From: Candidatus Melainabacteria bacterium
Lineage (GTDB): Bacteria; Cyanobacteriota; Vampirovibrionia; Obscuribacterales; Obscuribacteraceae
DNA: 64,000 bases
NCBI GenBank assembly: GCA_003242885.1
Contig: QKMZ01000001.1
Location: 62,001-126,000 of the forward strand
Direction of reading: 5' to 3'
Under the pieces are notes generated by a model. The model was given only the letters and a program-made list of their open reading frames with translations, had not been told where the DNA came from and did no database searches. Positions within the stretch are counted from its first letter, which is position 1. Every line of letters begins with the position of its first letter. A program made the position numbers and the translations under genes. Shown piece after piece: positions 16,721-25,834 of this stretch.

Positions 16721-18028
16721 ATGAGTGAATTTATTGCGCCAAAGCCTGACCCGATAACGCTCAATTTAGTGAAGGCGATTGTGCCTCTGTATTTGAAGTC
16801 GGAGAATTTAGCTGTTCGCCCGAGCGAACATTGCATCTCCGTAATCCAGTCGCAGAAAGGCATTCCGGCTGTGCTTGCGCTCAATCATATTGATAGATGC
16901 GACCCTGCTGTTGCCGCAATGCTCTCTACAATGTGCGGTGAGGAGAATTATTATCTTGCGGCGCGGGAATTGTTCGACGAAAACTTCGGCATGCGTGGCT
17001 GGTTGATGCAACATTGCGGAGTTTATTCTGTGATACGTGGATTGCCTGAAGATGTGGAGTCGCGCAAGGCGACTGTTAATTTGATTGCAGAAGGGAAGCA
17101 TAAGCTTGTGATGTTTCCCGAAGGTGATGTTACCGGGAGAGACGACATTATTTCGCCGCTTAAGAAAGATGGCATCAGAAACATTTTTGAAGCGCAGGAA
17201 AAGTCACTACGCGTCAACGAACAGCGCGCTGTGCATGTTATACCGACTGCAATTTATTATCAGGTGCACGAGGATGCATGGGACCCTTTGCGCAGTTGTT
17301 TGGCCCAGATTGAAGGCTGTTTGGGTATCGTCGAGAGCACCGCGCCAATTGAAATTAGAATCCAGCGCGCTGTCGAGCGCATGTTGCAGCGCCTTGAAGC
17401 TAATTATGGAGTTGTCGCGGAAAAACATTCGCACGGCGCCCACTCAAGTATTCAGCACAATTCGACCAGGACGAATCTTTCAACGAACGCTCGATTGGTT
17501 AATCTTTGCCGTCATATCATTACCTCCGTGGCTAATATTACCGGCGCGCAGGTTTTGGACAATCCTTCTATTCATGTGTTTCTCTACTCCGTACGTGGCA
17601 AGCTCATAAGAATGAAGGAAGTCGTCAACGATTTAGACGGCACTTTTGATGATCGCTTGCACGCAGAAACCATCGAGCGTCTCGCTTCTTGCGATCGCGA
17701 TTTGGAGCGCGTCCAAAATTTGCTTATTCTCGCTTCGACTCTACATCAGAAGCCGCGCACACTTGATGTTCTGTGGCGCATCATAGATAGGTTGGAGAAC
17801 ATTGTGCTTGGGCGGGTTTCTGCCAAAGGACATCGCACCGCCTGGATTGAAGCAGGAGAACCTATCAGTCTAATCCGCCGCAGCAGAGACTACAGAGTGC
17901 ATCCTACGACCGCGGTAGAACGCGCCGAGAAGCGTATTCGTGCGGCAATGCAGGCAGTCCTAGACGATCTCAAAAAGCCTCAAGAAGGCGATAAGAAGCT
18001 GCCACAGGCAGACGAAATAGCATCCTAG
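16721..18028 (+). CDS. PlsC-type acyltransferase with long helical C-terminus
   Basis: About 435 residues from ATG 16721 (MSEFIAPK). The N-terminal 220 residues carry the glycerolipid acyltransferase blocks: NHIDRCD (the H-x4-D catalytic pair, near 55) and FPEGDVTGRDD (block III). The remaining half is alpha-helical and charged and matches no family I know. PlsC enzymes transfer acyl groups to lysophosphatidate or related acceptors at the inner membrane. There is no clear membrane helix, and the length is almost double that of a simple PlsC, so the acceptor may differ. Its last four bases overlap the end of the convergent MFS gene. Confidence 0.82.
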   Translation: MSEFIAPKPDPITLNLVKAIVPLYLKSENLAVRPSEHCISVIQSQKGIPAVLALNHIDRCDPAVAAMLSTMCGEENYYLAARELFDENFGMRGWLMQHCGVYSVIRGLPEDVESRKATVNLIAEGKHKLVMFPEGDVTGRDDIISPLKKDGIRNIFEAQEKSLRVNEQRAVHVIPTAIYYQVHEDAWDPLRSCLAQIEGCLGIVESTAPIEIRIQRAVERMLQRLEANYGVVAEKHSHGAHSSIQHNSTRTNLSTNARLVNLCRHIITSVANITGAQVLDNPSIHVFLYSVRGKLIRMKEVVNDLDGTFDDRLHAETIERLASCDRDLERVQNLLILASTLHQKPRTLDVLWRIIDRLENIVLGRVSAKGHRTAWIEAGEPISLIRRSRDYRVHPTTAVERAEKRIRAAMQAVLDDLKKPQEGDKKLPQADEIAS

Positions 18029-19416
18029 CTATCGATCATCTTGCCGCAAGGTTTCGGCATAAAGAATGACACAACCGTGCCGAGCAAGAAGATGCCCGCA
18101 ACGGACGATGCTGCCATAGCATACGAACCACCGAATACTTTGATGAGCTCGCCGCTAATCAAAGTAGCAATTGCCGCGACGAGTCTGCCGACGTTGTATG
18201 TCACACCAAAGGCGGTGCTGCGCATGCGAGTAGCATAAAGCTCGGGAATGTAACCCCAGAGCAGAACGAAAGGCACGTGTGCGAAAAAACCTACGGCAAA
18301 AATGAACGGGAAGATCAGCGGCGTGAAAGTCTTGAACGACATAAACATTCCAACCGTCGCGATAAACGCGAGTGTGAATGTCCAACCCATGCATTTTCTG
18401 TAGCCGAGTTTTGTGATGATCAATCCGCCCAACAAGCCTGACATGATCATGCCGATGTCTTTGAAGAACATCACGTGGCTGCGTTGTTCGATTGCCAGGT
18501 CGCCGGTTATCTGATTGATCCAAGACGGAATCCACGATAGAACAGCCCACCATGCGATGATCGCACAGCTTGTGAGAGCCGAGACAATGCAAGTCTTGCG
18601 GAGGTTTTCTTTCGAGACCAGAGACTTGAAGGCAGATTTCAGAAGTTCGTGCTGTTCTTCAGTGCGTTCGCTGTGATGAACTTTCAGAGCTTCTGCTCTT
18701 TGTTCTTGCACACGATTGAAATTCTCAGGCTCTTTGAGTTTTGAACGAATGTAGAGAGTGAGGAAGGCAGGCATGATACCTGCGACGAAAAGCCAGCGCC
18801 ATCCAAAACCACCGATTAGCAGGTTGAGGCTGGCTGTAAGCAAATAGCCACAGCCGAGCGATGTAGCCATGATGCCGACCGCGTGGATGCGCGATTTCTT
18901 AGGCCAGCATTCGGAGAGAAACACCGCCCCGATGCCCATTTCGCCGCCAATTCCAGCGCCGACGAGGAAGCGGTACAAGCCCATTTCCCACCAGCTGTGG
19001 GCGGTTGCACAGAGCCCGGTGCATAGCGCGTAGACAAGAATTGTCAGTGTAAGTGTCTTTGCTCTGCCGATTTTGTCAGCGAGCGCGCCGAAGAATGCTG
19101 CGCCGATTGCCCAGCCAACCAGGAAGAGCGCGATGACGTAAGAGCCATAGACGCCAACTTCGGATGGCGATTTTGAGCCAATCAGCTCAGACATCGCTGG
19201 AAAGAGGACCATTGCAAAAATAGATGAGTCAAAACCGTCGAAAACCCCGCCCAGCCACGTCGCCAACAGAACATGCCAGGGCTTTGGACCGTCTTCGTTG
19301 ACCGGTTGATGCTCTTGGAGCTGAACTGCCTGTGTCACTTTGTTCTCTTCCTGTGCTTCAGGGGGTAATTCGAGAACCGAACTTGTTGCGCCTTCTATGT
19401 TTAATCCGCCAGCCAT
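18025..19416 (-). CDS. MFS transporter, metabolite:H+ symporter type
   Basis: 463 residues with 12 predicted membrane helices. Signature loops are GALADKIGRAKTL between helices 2 and 3 and FLVGAGIGGEMGIGAVFLSE in helix 4, the latter typical of the aromatic acid and dicarboxylate/sialate symporters of the MFS. A cytoplasmic insert (about 215-255, charged) separates the two halves. It probably imports an organic acid with protons; the substrate cannot be fixed. Its long leader (19417-19752) holds GC hairpins. Confidence 0.88.
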   Translation of the reverse strand: MAGGLNIEGATSSVLELPPEAQEENKVTQAVQLQEHQPVNEDGPKPWHVLLATWLGGVFDGFDSSIFAMVLFPAMSELIGSKSPSEVGVYGSYVIALFLVGWAIGAAFFGALADKIGRAKTLTLTILVYALCTGLCATAHSWWEMGLYRFLVGAGIGGEMGIGAVFLSECWPKKSRIHAVGIMATSLGCGYLLTASLNLLIGGFGWRWLFVAGIMPAFLTLYIRSKLKEPENFNRVQEQRAEALKVHHSERTEEQHELLKSAFKSLVSKENLRKTCIVSALTSCAIIAWWAVLSWIPSWINQITGDLAIEQRSHVMFFKDIGMIMSGLLGGLIITKLGYRKCMGWTFTLAFIATVGMFMSFKTFTPLIFPFIFAVGFFAHVPFVLLWGYIPELYATRMRSTAFGVTYNVGRLVAAIATLISGELIKVFGGSYAMAASSVAGIFLLGTVVSFFMPKPCGKMIDS

Positions 19417-19752
19417 GACGTGACTCCTTGGTAGGAAATTCCGGGCTTCCTGGTTGGACTTTGGCAGGCAAAAACGCCGCCTGCGCTAGGCGAGGGGGTC
19501 TTATAGTAGTAAATAGCAGGGATCTACGTATTAAATAAATCCTCTATATGCAAATCCGCCCCCAGGTTGGTCGGGGCGGGGCGACGGTGCTGTGGCGCCT
19601 GAGCCTGAGCGATGCTGTCGACCGTTCGGAAATTTTGAAAGGGTTCCACCCAAAAAATTGCCGTCGGAAAATCTCACGTCATTTTTATGCAGTGAAAGGC
19701 AAAGTGAATGCATCCCCTTTGACCCTCCCTTTCACACAGCAGGTACTACTCT
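19417..19752. other. Divergent intergenic region
   Basis: About 335 bases between the MFS gene and the hypothetical gene at 19753. It holds a GC stem (GCCTGC/GCAGGC with CGCCT-GCGCT-AGGCG near 19470-19492) and a G-rich run near 19572-19582. No gene or clear promoter pair was recognised. Confidence 0.35.
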
Positions 19753-20268
19753 ATGTTTAGAGATAACATTGAAGTTGCAGATTCTACCGTTCGTTCTCAA
19801 AGAGAAACATCAGCGCTCAGCAGTGATGCCGACTTGAGTCAGTACTCGACGCTGGTTGGCAACGGCAAAAAACTAGACACTGACAAATTAGGGCTTGCAG
19901 GCGACAATGAGCTGCTCATGGCGCTAAATGCACAACCGGAAGCGGCAAGCGAATCGGGTTTGGACAGTCAATCGCAAGAGATTGCAAAGCTGTTGAAAGG
20001 CGCATCGCCGGAAGATGCCGCTGAAGCCTTTGCCGACTACATGGAAGAAAACAAAGACGCAATGTACGAAGAAGCTAATGCCGCAAATCCTGATGATCCG
20101 CTCGGCTACATCGCGGATAAACTTAATAAAGCGTTCGAAGGCACTGGTTACACCGCTTTCGGGGATAAGAAGGCTGAAGAAATTTCACTCTGGAAAGATG
20201 GAGATTTCCTCGGTGGCGTTCAGGTCGGACCGACCCTCGAAGACATGTTGGGAATTCCCAAAAACTAA
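19753..20268 (+). CDS. Acidic hypothetical protein
   Basis: 171 residues, strongly acidic, with no signal peptide or membrane segment. The N-terminal 60 residues are Ser/Asp-rich and probably disordered. The middle is helical (ASPEDAAEAFADYMEENKDAMYEEA), and the end has WKDGDFLGGVQVGPTLEDMLG. The general style (disordered acidic N-terminus, compact C-terminus) recalls the orphan small proteins at 53-56 kb, but no shared motif was found. Confidence 0.6.
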   Translation: MFRDNIEVADSTVRSQRETSALSSDADLSQYSTLVGNGKKLDTDKLGLAGDNELLMALNAQPEAASESGLDSQSQEIAKLLKGASPEDAAEAFADYMEENKDAMYEEANAANPDDPLGYIADKLNKAFEGTGYTAFGDKKAEEISLWKDGDFLGGVQVGPTLEDMLGIPKN

Positions 20269-20429
20269 ATTGGGATTGCCGCATCCTTGAATTGCAGACT
20301 TACGCAAAGGGAACCGCCGCCTGGATTACTCCAAGCGGCGGTAATGCGTTGTGTTTGGTCCGAGAAATGATTTCGCGTGTACAAGTGTTGAAGTACCACA
20401 CAGAAGCCTGAAGACGCCGGCGCAAAAAA

Positions 20430-20771
20430 TTATGTTCCCGGTGGCTTCTTGCGTCCCTTTCTCTTGGTTGCTGGCTCGTATTGAACGGTTTCTTCCAGCA
20501 CTCGAAGTCGCTGACTCAAGTCTTCGACCAATTCGGAAAGATGTTGGACATTCTGTTCTTCGGTCGTTGGCAGCTTGTTGCCAGTGGTTTCTAATTCAAT
20601 CTTCTCGTTAATCCAATCGCGCAACAGCGTGCTGATGTTTACGCGCTTGCGTTCAGCAATCTCGTACAAGAGTTCAATTCGATCAGAGGGCATGCGAAAG
20701 TTCAGAAGCTCGCTTTTCGTAAGCTTCTCTCTAATTGCTTTCCTCAATTTGTTGAGCCTTGGATCTTTCAT
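20430..20771 (-). CDS. Ribbon-helix-helix-like regulator with coiled coil
   Basis: 113 residues. Residues about 24-55 (FRMPSDRIELLYEIAERKRVNISTLLRDWI) fit a ribbon-helix-helix DNA-binding fold: a short strand, then two helices with the turn RVN/IS. A coiled coil (about 70-95, LSELVEDLSQRLRVLEETV) follows, then a basic tail (KRKGRKK). Such proteins bind DNA as dimers and often repress their own gene. An 8-bp inverted repeat 21 bases upstream of the start supports this. No toxin gene is adjacent, so it need not be an antitoxin. Confidence 0.72.
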   Translation of the reverse strand: MKDPRLNKLRKAIREKLTKSELLNFRMPSDRIELLYEIAERKRVNISTLLRDWINEKIELETTGNKLPTTEEQNVQHLSELVEDLSQRLRVLEETVQYEPATKRKGRKKPPGT

Positions 20772-20791
20772 CGTTTTACACTAGCTATGCA

Positions 20792-20811
20792 TGTCTTACA
20801 TTTGTAAGACA
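20792..20811. promoter_or_regulatory. Inverted-repeat operator before the RHH gene
   Basis: TGTCTTAC-ATTT-GTAAGACA, perfect 8-bp arms. It lies 21-40 bases upstream of the minus-strand start at 20771. Related half-sites GTTTTACA occur on both sides (20773-20780 and 20815-20823). This is the expected setting for autoregulation. Confidence 0.6.
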
Positions 20812-20976
20812 CTGTGTTTTACATGTCAACTTGAATTCATCTTTTGATTGCTTCAATGAATTCTGCATTCGCTGAAGCGCGGCGATCGTTGCATGGGCAA
20901 CATAGTTGAATTGAAAGTCGGGGTAGATTGTCACAAGCAGTTTATCTTGATGACGCAGTCCGTTGGAGTTTTGAAA

Positions 20977-21558
20977 ATGGCAAGAACGACCAAAACCACC
21001 AAAAACACTGTTAGACCAAAGCCTCCTAAAGGGTGGTTTGCTGCAGGATTAACTCCAGAGTCATATGAAATGTCAATTGACCGAACTGAGTTCCACAGTG
21101 GCACACAATGTGCCTATTTACGCAGCTGTCCCAACGTAAAGATGCATGATTGGGGCACCCTGATGCAGAATATGCCACCCCGAAATTACCTGGGTAAACG
21201 AATTCAAATGTCATTTTGGGTGAAAACCAAAGATGTGGAAGGTTGGGTTCAAGGGTGGCTTCGTGTTGACGGAAAAGACGACGATCAGTATCTTGCATTC
21301 GACAATATGTGCAATCGAACTATTCGAGGGACGAATGATTGGACAAAGCACACCATAGTTCTAGATGTGCCGGAAGAAAGTACGAATATAGCTTTTGGAA
21401 TAATGTTGGGACGTAAGGGTTGCGTGTGGTTGGATGACGTTTCTTTTGACGCTGTATCAAATGATGTTCCGACGACTGAATGCTCGTGTAGTAACTGTGG
21501 CAAAGTGACGCCAACAAATCTTGATTTTGAAGAAGAACACGATGGTGAGTGTCGTTGA
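20977..21558 (+). CDS. Jelly-roll (carbohydrate-binding-like) domain protein with Cys tail
   Basis: About 193 residues. The ATG at 20977 has GGAG eight bases upstream; a longer frame starts at 20893. Residues about 20-165 form a beta-sandwich of the type found at the C-terminus of some bacterial regulators: GTLMQNMPPRNYLGKRIQMS, FWVKTKDVEGWVQGWLRVDG, NDWTKHTIVLDVPEESTNIA, KGCVWLDDVSF. The tail holds CSCSNCGK and a final Cys, perhaps a metal site. The N-terminus is basic and Thr-rich. No signal peptide is present, so it is cytosolic. The ligand is unknown. Confidence 0.75.
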   Translation: MARTTKTTKNTVRPKPPKGWFAAGLTPESYEMSIDRTEFHSGTQCAYLRSCPNVKMHDWGTLMQNMPPRNYLGKRIQMSFWVKTKDVEGWVQGWLRVDGKDDDQYLAFDNMCNRTIRGTNDWTKHTIVLDVPEESTNIAFGIMLGRKGCVWLDDVSFDAVSNDVPTTECSCSNCGKVTPTNLDFEEEHDGECR

Positions 21559-21629
21559 TGCTTTCGCCCTCTGTTTGAACTTCTACTTGCAAAATCGTGT
21601 GTCCTGCTGATTCAATAGACTCGGATTGA

Positions 21630-23150
21630 TTGGATTTGCGATTGATACTGACAAGCCCTGCCAGCAAAACACAGACAAAATCGAAACAGCGCTTTGCATG
21701 TTTCGCAAAGATTGTCTCGCTCGCTTTGAGCTTGCAGATTGTTTTCGCGTCTAGTTACACTACCGCAGCGTTTTCATATTTGCCAGAAATAACTGCTGAA
21801 GAAGCGCATGTAGAAAAGGTCACCAACGAGATTTTTCACAAGTTGGTTGACTTGGAGCGGTACTACCTGCAATATCGCAAGATTGGCACTGCTACTCCGA
21901 AGTTCAGGCGCATGCGATATTTTGTTGCGCAAGTCGCGTCCAGTTCTACGACGATGGCGTCGAACATTATGCTCACCGACGTTGCGCGAAAAGGTTTGAA
22001 AGACAACAAAATTACTAACTTCGGTCGCGGCGATGGAGATGTAGATCCCCCAGGCACTTCTGCGCCGACGCCCGGTGTTGCTAACACCAACGGTGAGGTA
22101 CGCCGCGCTCTTGTTCTGGCGATCATCGGTACGGTCCTGGGTCCCGGAAGCTCACTGATGGAGCTTTGCTCGAACGGTTATACTGCAGCAAAAAACGTAA
22201 AACAAGGAAAGAATCCCGCAACCGCGGTGAAAAATGTCCAAGCGCGCCTGAAGGAGATTGACGCGCTCATGGAAGAGCGCAGGAGTTTTCTTGACGCGCA
22301 TCCCGAATTGCGTGCTCTTGCAATCAACAAAGCAGAGCATGCGGTTCTACACGCTTTTCGCGATTGGTGCGTTGCTGAATTTGTCGAAATCTATTCTGAT
22401 GTGAAGGCGGGTCAAAGTGGGGCGAACGTCTACTATGCTCTCGATGCGACCAACGGTAGTTTGGGGTTGACCGGACAAATTCTCGGTTTGAAGTCAACGT
22501 ATCCGAATTACGACCATCTTGCCGGCCCGTCTGCGACGGTCTCGGTGGTAGGTGATGCTTTCAGCTTGATTAGCGCTCCTGCAAGTGCGTACGCCGGTAA
22601 AAAGTTCAAAGCTCACTACAAGAAAATTGCGCAAAGTACCTTCAAGGATCATTTGAAACTTGGTGAAGTTGAAGCGAAAGCTTCAATGGCGCAGCTTCGA
22701 AAGATTGTTGATTTTGCCGACCCGCTGGCTGCTTCTGCGTCCACTGACGTAGAATCGCGCATGGCCGGCTATTTGATGTGGTCAGCTAGGTCTCACGATA
22801 TCATTGCTCGAGAAGAAGTCGAACTTTCTCACCGCAGTAAAGTTGCTCATCAAGGTCAGCGCATTGGACCTTTGATTGCCGGAAGCGGAATGGCGCAAGA
22901 TATCCTGGCTGACATTGCTTTCTACGGCTATCCGAATAACGAGCGCCGCGGTGCAAGTCTTGCCTACGCGGGCGGTATTTCCGCGACTAGCGGCAACGCT
23001 GCAGCGCTCGCGTACACCAACTATAATTTCGTTAGCGAATATCTGTACAGGCGAAAACTGCGTAGTCAGCGGCTGCTTCCTCAGCAGCTGCTAGATGAGC
23101 GGCTGCGTCTGTTGGACCAAGTTGATTTGATGTTGCCAAAAGGAAAATAG
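21630..23150 (+). CDS. Secreted helical hypothetical protein
   Basis: 506 residues. The start is TTG or another non-ATG codon; no ATG fits closer to the signal peptide (FAKIVSLALSLQIVFASSYTTAA). The mature protein is helical, with charged heptads near 60-110 and 230-290 and Gly/Ala-rich stretches that could contact the membrane (residues 160-180, 430-460). No catalytic motif. It ends two bases before the aldose epimerase gene, so the two are probably co-transcribed. Function unknown. Confidence 0.75.
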   Translation: MDLRLILTSPASKTQTKSKQRFACFAKIVSLALSLQIVFASSYTTAAFSYLPEITAEEAHVEKVTNEIFHKLVDLERYYLQYRKIGTATPKFRRMRYFVAQVASSSTTMASNIMLTDVARKGLKDNKITNFGRGDGDVDPPGTSAPTPGVANTNGEVRRALVLAIIGTVLGPGSSLMELCSNGYTAAKNVKQGKNPATAVKNVQARLKEIDALMEERRSFLDAHPELRALAINKAEHAVLHAFRDWCVAEFVEIYSDVKAGQSGANVYYALDATNGSLGLTGQILGLKSTYPNYDHLAGPSATVSVVGDAFSLISAPASAYAGKKFKAHYKKIAQSTFKDHLKLGEVEAKASMAQLRKIVDFADPLAASASTDVESRMAGYLMWSARSHDIIAREEVELSHRSKVAHQGQRIGPLIAGSGMAQDILADIAFYGYPNNERRGASLAYAGGISATSGNAAALAYTNYNFVSEYLYRRKLRSQRLLPQQLLDERLRLLDQVDLMLPKGK

Positions 23151-23152
23151 AA

Positions 23153-24202
23153 ATGAACGCTGTTTGCACGGAAAGAGAGTTCGGAACGATGCCTTCAGGC
23201 GAGAAAGTGTCGTTGTTTGAGTTGAAGAACTCACGAGGCATGGTCGCACGAGTCACCAATTACGGTGCCATCTTGACCGAGCTTCATGTGCCGGACAAGG
23301 ACGGCAGAGTTGAAAACGTAGTGCTTGGTTTTGGCGAATTCGCGCCGTATTTGGCAAAGCATCCTCATTTTGGTGGAACCATTGGGCGCTATGCGAATCG
23401 CATCGCGGGTGGATCTTTTGAGCTTGATGGTGAAACCTACACGCTGGTGAAGAACAATGGCGAGAATTGTTTGCATGGTGGAATCAAAGGATTTGACAAA
23501 CAATTGTGGAAAATCGAAAACGGCGGAGAGTCTGTCAATCTGTCATATCTGAGTGCTGACGGTGAAGAGGGATTTCCCGGCAACTTGACTGTGCATTTGA
23601 CCTATTCATTGACAGAGAATAATGCACTGCGCATGGAGTATCGTGCCACCACTGACAAAGCTACGCCAATCAATTTTACCAATCACACTTATTTCAATCT
23701 GAAAGGCGCCGGTAATGGCGATATCTTAGACCATGAACTTCAGCTAAACGCCGATGAGTACACGCCTTTTAACGACAAGCAGATTCCAACTGGAGATGTT
23801 GCTTCTGTCGAAGGTACTGCGCTCGATTTTCGCAATGCGCATCCTGTAAGAGACAGAATTTCTGAAGTCGATTTCGGCGGCTACGATCACAATTTTGTTT
23901 TGCGCGGTTCTGATGGTAAATCAAAAGGAAACAGCGGAGAGCTGACTGTTGCTGCTGTTGTTTACGAACCAACTTCTGGACGCCGCCTTACCGTTCACAC
24001 CACAGAGCCGGGCATTCAAATTTACACGAGCAACAGTTTGAAAGACATCACCGGGCTAGGTGGTGCCTATCATAAGTATTATGCGATTTGCACAGAAACC
24101 CAGCATTACCCAGATTCAGTGCATCACCCTCAATTCCCCAATGTCATACTCAGACCTGGCGAAGAGTATCTCCAGACGACGATTTTTGATTTTGGTGCGT
24201 AA
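23153..24202 (+). CDS. galM: Aldose 1-epimerase (galactose mutarotase)
   Basis: 349 residues, normal length. It shows the family signatures: TNYGAILTELHVPDKDG at the N-terminus, GRYANRIAGGSFELDG, the catalytic His region NFTNHTYFNLKG, GYDHNFVLR, and the terminal Glu segment LRPGEEYLQTTIF. The enzyme interconverts alpha and beta anomers of aldoses in the cytosol. It follows the secreted helical protein gene with no gap. A sugar porter and a sugar-type oxidoreductase lie 3-4 kb downstream. Confidence 0.93.
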   Translation: MNAVCTEREFGTMPSGEKVSLFELKNSRGMVARVTNYGAILTELHVPDKDGRVENVVLGFGEFAPYLAKHPHFGGTIGRYANRIAGGSFELDGETYTLVKNNGENCLHGGIKGFDKQLWKIENGGESVNLSYLSADGEEGFPGNLTVHLTYSLTENNALRMEYRATTDKATPINFTNHTYFNLKGAGNGDILDHELQLNADEYTPFNDKQIPTGDVASVEGTALDFRNAHPVRDRISEVDFGGYDHNFVLRGSDGKSKGNSGELTVAAVVYEPTSGRRLTVHTTEPGIQIYTSNSLKDITGLGGAYHKYYAICTETQHYPDSVHHPQFPNVILRPGEEYLQTTIFDFGA

Positions 24203-24227
24203 GTAATTGCGCGCGCCGGCGTAACTG

Positions 24228-24253
24228 CCTGGGAGCGCCGGCGGCTCGCCGGC
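24228..24253 (-). repeat. 26-bp dispersed GC repeat, inverted copy
   Basis: Exact reverse complement of 2183-2208. It follows the galM stop codon and can fold on its GCCGGCG/CGCCGGC core. Confidence 0.7.
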
Positions 24254-24374
24254 ATATCGTGGCTATCGTCATCTCGTGGCCATGCCAATTCTTGGCTTAA
24301 TAAAAGCCGTAGAAAATGTCAGCAAAACAGGGCGCGTGCAACGCGCCTCCACGCCTTCTAACCAGACCGCATCA

Positions 24375-25688
24375 TTACGCTAATACCTGAGCGGCTACTT
24401 TCTTGAATGCAGCGATGATGTCTTCGACATCCTTGTCGGAAAGAGTCGACGCAATTGCCAGCATCGCACTGCGCTCTGCAAGTTCGTCGCACTTCGGCAG
24501 CGTTCCTTTCTCATACGAAATGGATTTGCCGAATTCATTCGACGGGTGAGTCCATGGGAATCCATCTGCCGAGATGGAGCGCTTCTTCACGAGGCTCGGA
24601 TTGTTGTAGTACCAGTGCATGCCCCAATCTGACATTGGAATGCAGGTCAAGCTTCCTTCCGGTCCTTTGATGCCCTCAGCTTGCAGCGCTTTGGTGAATT
24701 CCAAGCACTTTTCTTTTGATGGATACATCGTAATGAGGAAAGGTCCGCTGTCGCCGTCCGGATCAATGATGTTGCGGAATTCGAGACCCGGCGTTCCTTC
24801 GAGAGCGCGGCGGATTTTCCACTTCGCGGTGCGCATTGCGCCTGTGATTTTGTCGAGCTTTCCAAGTTGAGCCAGGAGCATCGCGCCTGCCAGCTCGTTC
24901 AATCTGCAACCGAATCCCCACATCTGGAAATTCTCGTCGTTAGGCATTAAGCGACCTTCGTTGCTTCTTGCGTATCCCAGGTCGTGAATAGCGACGCAGC
25001 GTTTGTACAGCGTGTCGTCATCGCACAAGATCAAGCCGCCTTCGCCGCTCGTGATGTTTTTATTCAATTGAAAACTGAAGATAGCTATGTCGCCATGGCT
25101 GCCCGCTGGCTTTCCATTTTGGCTGGAGCCGCAAGCCTGCGCACAATCTTCGAGAACTTTTACACCCTTCTCGTGCGCGATTTTTGTGATTTTTTCGATG
25201 TGACCAGGCGCTCCGCTCATGTTGACTACGAGCACAGCTTTAGTCTTCGGCCCGATTTTGGCAGCCATGTCATCCGGGTCCATGCAGAATGTTTCGTCGA
25301 TGTCGACAAGCTTCGGAATGGCGCCTTGCAGCACAATCGCTCCGATGCAGCTCACCCACATATAGCCTGGGAGCAACACTTCATCGCCAGGTCCAACATT
25401 AAATGCAGCCAGCGCGATACGCAGCGCCGCTGTTCCGCTTGAAACGCCCAGCGCGTGCTTGCGATTCCAGCGCTTGGTGAATGTTTCTTCGACCTTTGCC
25501 ACCATTTGTTGACTGTCGAGTCCATAGAAGCGGAATGGGCTCTGCGCCTTAACCACTTTGCTGACAAGGTCGAGTTCTTCATCGGCGATCCAGTGAGCAC
25601 CAGGCAATTCCCAAGGCAGCGGCGCTTTGCGAACCGGCTCGCCACCATTGATGGCAAGTACTGCTTCACTCTCTTTGACTTTGGTCAT
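24375..25688 (-). CDS. DegT/DnrJ/EryC1/StrS family aminotransferase
   Basis: 437 residues from the ATG ending at 25688, with AGGAG eight bases upstream. Fold-type I PLP enzyme: an N-terminal substrate loop (GGEPVRKAPLPWELPG), a Gly-Thr anchor (SSGTAALRIALAAF), the Asp region VLEDCAQACGS, and the PLP Lys in QLNKNITSGEGGLI. Members transaminate keto sugars or keto-cyclitols (for example scyllo-inosose aminotransferase). It is divergent from a GMC oxidoreductase gene, which could make a keto substrate. The sequence opening resembles the cyclitol/StsC branch, but the substrate is inference. Confidence 0.88.
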   Translation of the reverse strand: MTKVKESEAVLAINGGEPVRKAPLPWELPGAHWIADEELDLVSKVVKAQSPFRFYGLDSQQMVAKVEETFTKRWNRKHALGVSSGTAALRIALAAFNVGPGDEVLLPGYMWVSCIGAIVLQGAIPKLVDIDETFCMDPDDMAAKIGPKTKAVLVVNMSGAPGHIEKITKIAHEKGVKVLEDCAQACGSSQNGKPAGSHGDIAIFSFQLNKNITSGEGGLILCDDDTLYKRCVAIHDLGYARSNEGRLMPNDENFQMWGFGCRLNELAGAMLLAQLGKLDKITGAMRTAKWKIRRALEGTPGLEFRNIIDPDGDSGPFLITMYPSKEKCLEFTKALQAEGIKGPEGSLTCIPMSDWGMHWYYNNPSLVKKRSISADGFPWTHPSNEFGKSISYEKGTLPKCDELAERSAMLAIASTLSDKDVEDIIAAFKKVAAQVLA

Positions 25689-25834
25689 CGCATCGCTCCT
25701 GTGGATGGGCGGAAATTGCCCGGCTTCGCGCCGGACAACTGGAATTGGGTGCATAGTATACTGCATGCTCGTGCGCGCGAAATCGGTTTTTAATCGTTGC
25801 GATTGCAGTTTCGTCTGTAGCCTGGAGAATACGA

